64,000 bases of DNA, from the NCBI RefSeq assembly GCF_004342115.1, contig NZ_SMAC01000011.1:1-64000 (forward strand). Direction: 5' to 3'. Origin of the DNA: Mannheimia haemolytica (lineage in GTDB: Bacteria > Pseudomonadota > Gammaproteobacteria > Enterobacterales > Pasteurellaceae). A model generated the notes under the pieces. The model worked only from the letters and a program-made list of their open reading frames with translations, ran no database searches and was not told where the DNA came from. Below, piece by piece: positions 58,833 through 64,000 of this stretch. The position numbers and the translations under genes were made by a program. Within the stretch, counting starts at the first letter, position 1. Every line of letters starts with the position of its first letter.

Positions 58833-60440
58833 TTATAACTTCGGACCAGCAGCAATTAATGCTTTGCCTTCCTCGTTGGTCGCATATTTTTCAAAGTTTT
58901 TCACAAATCTGCCAGCTAAATCTTCTGCTTTAGCTTGCCATTGTGCTTTGTCTTCATAAGTGTTACGAGGGTCTAAAATGTGGGTTTCTACACCCGGTAA
59001 CGCAGTTGGAATTGCTAAATTGAAGATTGGTAATGTACTCATTTCCGCTTTCTCAATTGAGCCGTCTAAGATGGCATCAATAATACCCCGTGTATCTTTA
59101 ATCGAAATACGTTTACCTGTGCCGTTCCAACCGGTATTCACTAAATAGGCTTCCGCACCGGCTGCTTCCATACGTTTCACTAACACTTCAGCATATTGTG
59201 TCGGGTGGAGTGATAAGAACGCCGCACCGAAACAAGCAGAGAAAGTTGGGGTTGGCTCAGTAATACCACGCTCTGTACCTGCTAATTTTGCGGTAAAGCC
59301 TGATAAGAAGTAGTATTTAGTTTGTTCAGGCGTTAATTTAGACACCGGTGGCAATACGCCGAATGCATCTGCCGTTAAGAAAATCACTTTTTTAGCGTGT
59401 CCTGCTTTTGACGGCACGGCAATATTATCAATATGATAAATCGGATAGCTCACACGGGTATTTTCTGTTTTTGATTTATCATCAAAATCAATAGTGCCAT
59501 CTTCACGCACAACCACGTTTTCTAATAACGCATCACGGCGGATTGCACGATAAATATCCGGCTCGTTTTCAATAGAAAGGTTGATGGTTTTCGCATAGCA
59601 ACCACCTTCATAGTTAAATACGCCGTTTTCGTCCCAACCGTGTTCATCGTCACCAATCAATTTGCGTTTCGGATCGGTTGATAGTGTCGTTTTACCGGTT
59701 CCTGATAAACCAAAGAAAACCGCCACATCACCTTCTTCGCCCACATTGGCTGAACAGTGCATTGAAGCGACACCTTTTAATGGTAAGAAGTAGTTCATCA
59801 TAGAGAACATACCTTTTTTCATCTCACCACCGTACCAAGTACCGCCAATGATCTGAACACCTTCTGTGATATTAAATGCCACAAAGTTTTCTGAATTTAA
59901 GCCTTGCTCTTTCCAGTTCGGGTTAGTTACTTGGGAACCGTTCATTACCACAAAATCCGGTTTGAAATCTTTTAATTCTTCTTCTGTTGGACGAATAAAC
60001 ATATTTTTCACAAAGTGAGCTTGCCACGCAACTTGGGTAATAATACGCACATTGATGCGATGCTCAGGGCTTGCACCACAGAAAGCATCAATAATAAATA
60101 AACGCTTATTAGATAACTCATCGGTCACTAAGGTTTTTAAACTTTGCCAAGTAGATTGAGTCATCGGTTTATTATCATTTTTAGCTGCATCAGATGTCCA
60201 CCAGACGGTATCTTTTGTCGTTTCATCTAATACGATATATTTATCTTTCGGCGAACGCCCCGTGAAAATGCCGGTATCTACCGCTACTGCGCCTAAATTT
60301 GTTAGGACGCCTTTTTCATAACCTTTAAGATCCGATTTCATCTCTTCTTCAAACAGTTGCTCATAGCTAGGGTTACGCACGATTTCTTTTACATTTGTAA
60401 TGCCTAAGTCTGCAAGTTCTTGTTCAATACGATTTAACAT
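58833..60440 (-). CDS. pckA: Phosphoenolpyruvate carboxykinase (ATP)
   Basis: Interconverts oxaloacetate and phosphoenolpyruvate; in capnophilic Pasteurellaceae it can run in the CO2-fixing direction towards succinate. The 535-residue protein has '[28 protein letters not shown]' (kinase-1a and -2 motifs), '[18 protein letters not shown]' and the substrate arm '[14 protein letters not shown]'. Codon use favours abundant codons, in line with high expression. Confidence 0.97.
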   Translation of the reverse strand: MLNRIEQELADLGITNVKEIVRNPSYEQLFEEEMKSDLKGYEKGVLTNLGAVAVDTGIFTGRSPKDKYIVLDETTKDTVWWTSDAAKNDNKPMTQSTWQSLKTLVTDELSNKRLFIIDAFCGASPEHRINVRIITQVAWQAHFVKNMFIRPTEEELKDFKPDFVVMNGSQVTNPNWKEQGLNSENFVAFNITEGVQIIGGTWYGGEMKKGMFSMMNYFLPLKGVASMHCSANVGEEGDVAVFFGLSGTGKTTLSTDPKRKLIGDDEHGWDENGVFNYEGGCYAKTINLSIENEPDIYRAIRRDALLENVVVREDGTIDFDDKSKTENTRVSYPIYHIDNIAVPSKAGHAKKVIFLTADAFGVLPPVSKLTPEQTKYYFLSGFTAKLAGTERGITEPTPTFSACFGAAFLSLHPTQYAEVLVKRMEAAGAEAYLVNTGWNGTGKRISIKDTRGIIDAILDGSIEKAEMSTLPIFNLAIPTALPGVETHILDPRNTYEDKAQWQAKAEDLAGRFVKNFEKYATNEEGKALIAAGPKL

Positions 60441-60714
60441 AGTGGTTACCTCATAATAGTTATAAATTTAAAACTGGGTTGATTATACGAAAATTGAAAA
60501 ATAAAAAATGTTACATACTTCAAATTTTTGACATTTAGTTTAAAAAAACCGCTTTAAAATACGCATTTGTTTGTTTTATATCAATTTTTCGAATACATTT
60601 AGCACTATCCATCGCCTGTTTAAGTAACAAGCGGTAAGATTTTTAGAATTTTTTGCAAATTCAAGGTAAAATCAACCCGCTTAGTTCATTACTATTTCAT
60701 ATAAGAGAAAATAA
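60441..60714. other. Divergent intergenic region pckA / ftsB
   Basis: An A/T-rich stretch holding one uptake signal (ACAAGCGGTAAGATTTTTAG, tail TTTTTTGCAAAT, near 60628-60662). I see no convincing CRP palindrome or other operator, and no missed gene. Confidence 0.6.
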
Positions 60715-60993
60715 ATGCGTTTATTAATTACTTTTTTTGCCCTATTACTCGGCTTTTTCCAATATAGCTTTTGGTTTGGAAAAAATGGTTGGAGTGATTA
60801 TCAAGAAGTGCAAGAAGAAATTGCTTTATTAAAAGTAGAAAACACAAAGCTTACTTCACGCAATAAACTAATTGAAGCCGAAATTTACGATTTAAAGAAC
60901 GGCGTAGATGCACTTGAAGAGAGAGCAAGACTTGAACGAGAAATGGTAAAAGAGAACGAGATTTTCTACCGAATTGTACCAAAAAACAAATAA
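60715..60993 (+). CDS. ftsB: Cell division protein FtsB
   Basis: A small bitopic divisome protein that pairs with FtsL and FtsQ. The 92-residue protein has one N-terminal helix ([20 protein letters not shown]), then a leucine-zipper-like coiled coil ('[30 protein letters not shown]') and the conserved '[21 protein letters not shown]'. The ftsB-ispD-ispF order is standard for gamma-proteobacteria. Confidence 0.95.
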   Translation: MRLLITFFALLLGFFQYSFWFGKNGWSDYQEVQEEIALLKVENTKLTSRNKLIEAEIYDLKNGVDALEERARLEREMVKENEIFYRIVPKNK

Positions 60994-61010
60994 TACATAA
61001 TTGATATATT

Positions 61011-61694
61011 ATGAAGCGAAAAATTATTGCAGTAATTCCGGCGTCAGGAGTTGGTAGCCGGATGCAAGCAGAAAAACCAAAACAATATTTACAATTAAAG
61101 GGTAAGACTATCTTAGAGCATACAGTGTCTATTTTTCTTGAACACCCTCATGTTGAAAAAGTGATTGTAGCGGTGGCAAGAAAAGACCCTTTTTATTCCA
61201 CATTGGAACTCCTAAAATCCCCTAAGATCCAACTTGTTTTTGGAGGAGAAACGAGAGCAGATTCAGTGCTAAATGCCTTACAGGAAATCAACACTGAAAA
61301 TGCTTGGGCATTAGTTCACGATGCAGCTCGCCCTTGCCTCAAGCGGTCAGATTTAGATAAACTTTTGCAAATTAACGATCCGCAAGGTGGCATTCTCGCC
61401 ATTCCAGCGGTAGATACGATGAAAAGAGCAAACGGCACGAAAATCGCACACACAGAAGATCGCTCAACCTTATGGCACGCTTTAACCCCACAATTTTTTC
61501 CTGCTCAAGCATTAAAACAAGCATTATCCTCTGCTTTTGCCAATAAGCTTCAGGTAACAGACGAAGCATCTGCAATGGAGCTTGCAGGCTACCAGCCACA
61601 ATTGGTTTCAGGTAGAAGTGATAATATCAAAATCACTCGCCCTGAAGATTTAGCCTTAGCGGAATTTTACCTTACACATAATTTGGAGAACTAA
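61011..61694 (+). CDS. ispD: 2-C-methyl-D-erythritol 4-phosphate cytidylyltransferase
   Basis: Third enzyme of the MEP isoprenoid pathway. The 227-residue protein starts '[33 protein letters not shown]', the nucleotide-binding start with GxGSRM, and has '[21 protein letters not shown]' and '[12 protein letters not shown]'. It follows ftsB by 17 bases and precedes ispF by one base. Confidence 0.96.
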   Translation: MKRKIIAVIPASGVGSRMQAEKPKQYLQLKGKTILEHTVSIFLEHPHVEKVIVAVARKDPFYSTLELLKSPKIQLVFGGETRADSVLNALQEINTENAWALVHDAARPCLKRSDLDKLLQINDPQGGILAIPAVDTMKRANGTKIAHTEDRSTLWHALTPQFFPAQALKQALSSAFANKLQVTDEASAMELAGYQPQLVSGRSDNIKITRPEDLALAEFYLTHNLEN

Positions 61695-61695
61695 A

Positions 61696-62175
61696 ATGAT
61701 ACGTATTGGACACGGTTTTGATGTTCACGCTTTTGGCGAAGATAGACCACTGATGATTGCTGGGGTTGAAGTGCCTTATCATACAGGCTTCATTGCGCAT
61801 AGTGACGGAGATGTAGCGCTGCACGCTTTAACAGATGCGTTGCTTGGCGCAGCAGCTTTAGGTGATATTGGCAAATTATTCCCTGATACTGATATGCAAT
61901 ACAAAAATGCCGATAGTCGTGGTTTGTTGATTGAAGCTTACCGACAAGTGCAAGAACAGGGCTATCAAGTCGGTAACGTCGATGTAACCATTATTGCTCA
62001 AGCTCCGAAGATGCGACCGCATATTGATAAAATGAGACAGGTGATCGCAGACGATCTACAATGCGATATTTCACAAGTGAATGTAAAAGCCACTACAACA
62101 GAAAAATTAGGGTTTACCGGGCGAGGTGAAGGCATAGCTTGTGAAGCCGTAGCATTGTTACTAAAAAGGGCATAG
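61696..62175 (+). CDS. ispF: 2-C-methyl-D-erythritol 2,4-cyclodiphosphate synthase
   Basis: Fifth enzyme of the MEP pathway. The 159-residue trimer-forming protein starts '[27 protein letters not shown]' (zinc ligands D-x-H) and has '[32 protein letters not shown]' and '[25 protein letters not shown]'. It ends the operon; an inverted pair of uptake signals follows, facing the TPM-domain gene. Confidence 0.97.
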   Translation: MIRIGHGFDVHAFGEDRPLMIAGVEVPYHTGFIAHSDGDVALHALTDALLGAAALGDIGKLFPDTDMQYKNADSRGLLIEAYRQVQEQGYQVGNVDVTIIAQAPKMRPHIDKMRQVIADDLQCDISQVNVKATTTEKLGFTGRGEGIACEAVALLLKRA

Positions 62176-62188
62176 CTTAGAGAAGTGA

Positions 62189-62267
62189 GGAAGCGGTCTT
62201 ATTTTCATTAGCGTTTTGTGCGTTTAGCGAAAAATACGCAATTTTTTTGAGAAATATGACCGCTTGT
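62189..62267. repeat. Inverted uptake-signal pair between ispF and the TPM gene
   Basis: GGAAGCGGTC and GACCGCTTGT face each other across about 59 bases. The wide loop and missing T-run make strong termination doubtful. Confidence 0.65.
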
Positions 62268-62289
62268 ATTGTTTTAAATTGGGCGGAAA

Positions 62290-63126
62290 CTACCAGCTTC
62301 CTCCAGCGCCTCCACCGCCTGATGAACCACCACCGAAGCTGTCGCCACTGCCTCTGCTTCCGCCAAAACCACCACCGAAGCCTCCGCCAAATCCACCTCC
62401 GAGACCACCGCCAAAGCCCCCACCTCTGCGTTGGCTTTCTCTTAGTATTTGTCCTAGTTGATCCATTGAGCTGGGACTAATATAGGTACTGTTTCCTCGT
62501 GGGCGGAAAATTAGGAAAATCACAATGCCGGCAAACAAGAAAAAGAGTAAGCCGTCTATGTCATCAAATTCTTGCATTTCTTCGCCATAACTTGCATAAG
62601 GGGCATATTCCCCGTTAATGGCTGCCATAATGGCGGATAAGCCACGGGCGATACCGGCTGCATATTGCTCTTGTTTGAAGAATGGCGTGATGTCATTGCG
62701 GATAATGCTCGATGCAATCGCATCAGGTAACGCTCCTTCAAGCCCACGTCCGGTGGCAATAAAGAGTTTGCGATCATTTTTGGCAATTAATAACAATATA
62801 CCATTGTTCTCGTTATTTTTGCTCCGTCCGATTCCCCATTTGTTAAACAGGGTATGAGCATAGGTTGAAACTGCCTCGCCTTCCGTGCTTGGAATAATCA
62901 CCACGGCAATTTGCGAACTTGTCTTGGCACGGTTAGCAATTAAGGCATCTTCTAATGTCCGCCATTCTTGTTGGCTCAAGGTGTTTTTGGTGTAGTCCGT
63001 AATATAATAAAACGGATTAGGCGGCTCTGGGTAGGTCACCGCTGTGGCATTTAGGCTAAACAGAGCCAAGCACACCAATAACAAGCGGTTGAAAATAGAT
63101 GGAAATTTGCAAAGGGATTTCATCAT
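62290..63126 (-). CDS. TPM-domain membrane protein with Gly-rich tail
   Basis: A 278-residue YgcG-type protein: signal peptide or anchor (LLLVCLALFSLNATA), an extracytoplasmic TPM domain ('LEDALIANRAKTSSQIAVVIIPSTEG', 'LFNKWGIGRSKNNENNGILLLIAKNDRKLFIATGRGLEG'), a transmembrane helix near 200-218, and a low-complexity tail of FGGG/SGGGG repeats ending GGSW. TPM proteins are linked to photosystem II repair in plants; the bacterial role is unclear. It is coupled to the next TPM gene by ATGATGA overlap and sits with lemA, a common trio. Confidence 0.87.
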   Translation of the reverse strand: MMKSLCKFPSIFNRLLLVCLALFSLNATAVTYPEPPNPFYYITDYTKNTLSQQEWRTLEDALIANRAKTSSQIAVVIIPSTEGEAVSTYAHTLFNKWGIGRSKNNENNGILLLIAKNDRKLFIATGRGLEGALPDAIASSIIRNDITPFFKQEQYAAGIARGLSAIMAAINGEYAPYASYGEEMQEFDDIDGLLFFLFAGIVIFLIFRPRGNSTYISPSSMDQLGQILRESQRRGGGFGGGLGGGFGGGFGGGFGGSRGSGDSFGGGSSGGGGAGGSW

Positions 63127-63581
63127 TTGACTACCACCTCGTTTGAAAGCTCGTTTTTATCATCAGCCTGATAAGGGAAATGGTGAGCGAGCGGAGCTTC
63201 CACCATTTTGATTGCATCACAAATGGCTTGGGTGTAATCGCCTTGTTGGCAGTCCAAACACATTGTGGCATAGATTTTTTGCCAAAAATCGTTATCGACT
63301 TTTTGATGAATGCCTTCATCGCCAATAATCGCAGCGTAGTGAGGCTTGAATGAAAGGTAGATCAACACACCGTTATGTTCAGCCGTTTCACGCATTTTTA
63401 ATTCATCGAAAAGCTCACTTGCTCGTAACATAGCGGCGTTGTCGGTTTTGCCGATTTTGGCTTTTCGTTCCACCACCACACGCAATTCGGCAGAGGTTTT
63501 TTGCTCTAAATCGGCAATTGCTTGTTCAATGCGTTGCGTATCTATCGGTAATTTGTTGGAGAGAAAAGAAAATAATCCCAT
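63123..63581 (-). CDS. Cytoplasmic-type TPM-domain protein
   Basis: A 152-residue protein with a TPM domain but no signal peptide: 'IEQAIADLEQKTSAELRVVVERKAKIG', 'ASELFDELKMRETAEHNGVLIYLSFKPHYAAIIGDEGIHQKV'. It ends with a short tail. It forms the middle of lemA-TPM-TPM, an arrangement found in many proteobacteria and probably acting at the inner membrane. Function unknown. Confidence 0.85.
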   Translation of the reverse strand: MGLFSFLSNKLPIDTQRIEQAIADLEQKTSAELRVVVERKAKIGKTDNAAMLRASELFDELKMRETAEHNGVLIYLSFKPHYAAIIGDEGIHQKVDNDFWQKIYATMCLDCQQGDYTQAICDAIKMVEAPLAHHFPYQADDKNELSNEVVVK

Positions 63582-63597
63582 TTGTTCCCCTTAAAAA

Positions 63598-63640
63598 GAA
63601 AGCAATAAGCACCGAATTTGAAAGAGCTTATTGCTTTTAA
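63598..63640 (-). terminator. Hairpin between lemA and the TPM genes
   Basis: AAAGCAATAAGC and GCTTATTGCTTT form a twelve-pair stem, followed on the minus strand by CTTTTTAAG. It may end or attenuate lemA transcription before the TPM genes. Confidence 0.75.
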
Positions 63641-63662
63641 TATGAATAAATTAAAACTAAAA

Positions 63663-64000
63663 TTAGTTGAAGTTTACGGTTGGTGCTTTATCAGAACCTG
63701 CTTCAGATTTAAATTGCGGTTTTGCTTTAAAGCCCATAATCATTGCCGCTAATTTAGTCGGGAATTCACGCACTTGTTTGTTGTACTCTTTCACTTTTTC
63801 GTTAAAGTTATTGCGTTCAACGTTAATGCGGTTTTCCGTGCCTTCTAATTGAGCTTGCAGATTTAAAAACGCTTCGTGAGCTTTTAATTCAGGGTATTTC
63901 TCAACGGAAACCAATAAACGTGAAAGGGCAGAGTTTACACCTTGTTGGGCTTCTTGGAATTTAGCCATTTGCTCTTCGGTGGCATTGCTTGGGTCAATAG
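63663..64000 (-). CDS. lemA: LemA-family protein (5' end beyond window)
   Basis: The C-terminal 112 residues of a LemA protein: 'IDPSNATEEQMAKFQEAQQGVNSALSRLLVSVEKYPELKAHEAFLNLQAQLEGTENRINVERNNFNEKVKEYN', a helical bundle core, then 'FPTKLAAMIMGFKAKPQFKSEAGSDKAP'. The open frame continues to the window edge, so the usual N-terminal membrane helix lies outside. LemA proteins are anchored with the bulk on the cytoplasmic side and of unknown function. Confidence 0.93.
   Translation of the reverse strand, partial: IDPSNATEEQMAKFQEAQQGVNSALSRLLVSVEKYPELKAHEAFLNLQAQLEGTENRINVERNNFNEKVKEYNKQVREFPTKLAAMIMGFKAKPQFKSEAGSDKAPTVNFN

Noticed and set aside
62247-62480. Plus-strand frames rich in Pro and His opposite the TPM gene tail
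   Set aside because: They are the antisense of Gly-codon repeats (GGN read as CCN), hence a shadow.

Overview
The window is a stretch of Pasteurellaceae chromosome from the branch that includes Actinobacillus pleuropneumoniae and Mannheimia. Four observations support this. The Apl-type DNA uptake signal core (ACAAGCGGT or ACCGCTTGT) occurs roughly 45 times by my reading, often with its A/T-rich tail ending in TTTTGCAAA. The DNA is A/T-rich. The type IV pilin resembles ApfA, with an Ala-Phe cleavage site. ArcB is short and has no PAS domain. I see no rRNA, tRNA, CRISPR array, insertion sequence or prophage. The one structural RNA is 4.5S RNA (ffs). Coding density is high, and most genes are core metabolism or cell-envelope genes.

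Layout. 1-5.1 kb: a decayed MFS transporter, an NTF2-like protein with murQ, prmB, an Smr-domain nuclease, a YbaK-type deacylase and an alpha/beta hydrolase. 5.3-12 kb: a DMT transporter, a twice-frameshifted secreted tannase-like hydrolase, arcB, ogt and fadL. 12.2-19.8 kb: the isc iron-sulfur operon (iscR-S-U-A, hscB-hscA, fdx, iscX), with a DUF2625 gene and a DUF559 nuclease-like gene placed between hscB and hscA and an acidic unknown between hscA and fdx. 19.9-27.3 kb: tehA, cca, proB-yfcA-nth, folA, a small membrane protein and radA. 27.4-32 kb: the competence pilus operon pilABCD, with a CRP-S-like site upstream, followed by coaE-yacG. 32-39.1 kb: lptE-holA, leuS, an acidic/basic gene pair of unknown function, serS and smpB. 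39.2-45.9 kb: a HigB/HigA-type toxin-antitoxin pair, ycjX, a CYTH triphosphatase, yqcC-truC-yoaH, trpCF and a 26-residue membrane peptide. 45.9-56.6 kb: mnmC, converging on the envelope operon uppS-cdsA-rseP-bamA-skp-lpxD-fabZ-lpxA. 56.7-64 kb: gloB, ffs, bioB, pckA, ftsB-ispD-ispF, and a lemA/TPM-domain cluster that runs off the window.

How the genes work together. Three regulatory sites fit the genes they precede: an IscR type-1 site at isc, a FadR-like palindrome just upstream of the fadL -35, and a CRP-S-like 22-mer before pilA. The uppS-lpxA block supplies undecaprenyl phosphate, phospholipid precursor, outer-membrane protein assembly and the early lipid A steps. PilABCD builds the DNA-uptake pilus, which matches the dense uptake signals.

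The least explained material is intergenic. Seven copies of a palindromic element change the sequence of their inner stem while keeping it paired. Two smaller repeat families occur twice each, and there is one MITE-like element of about 120 bp. Uptake signals also do other work: one inverted pair forms a 12-bp terminator stem, and in three genes (cca, ycjX, the DUF2625 gene) the tail of an uptake signal runs directly into the start codon. The most interesting unknown proteins are the overlapping acidic/basic pair near 36.5-37.1 kb and the genes inserted in the isc operon. All family calls come from reading motifs; no database search was run.
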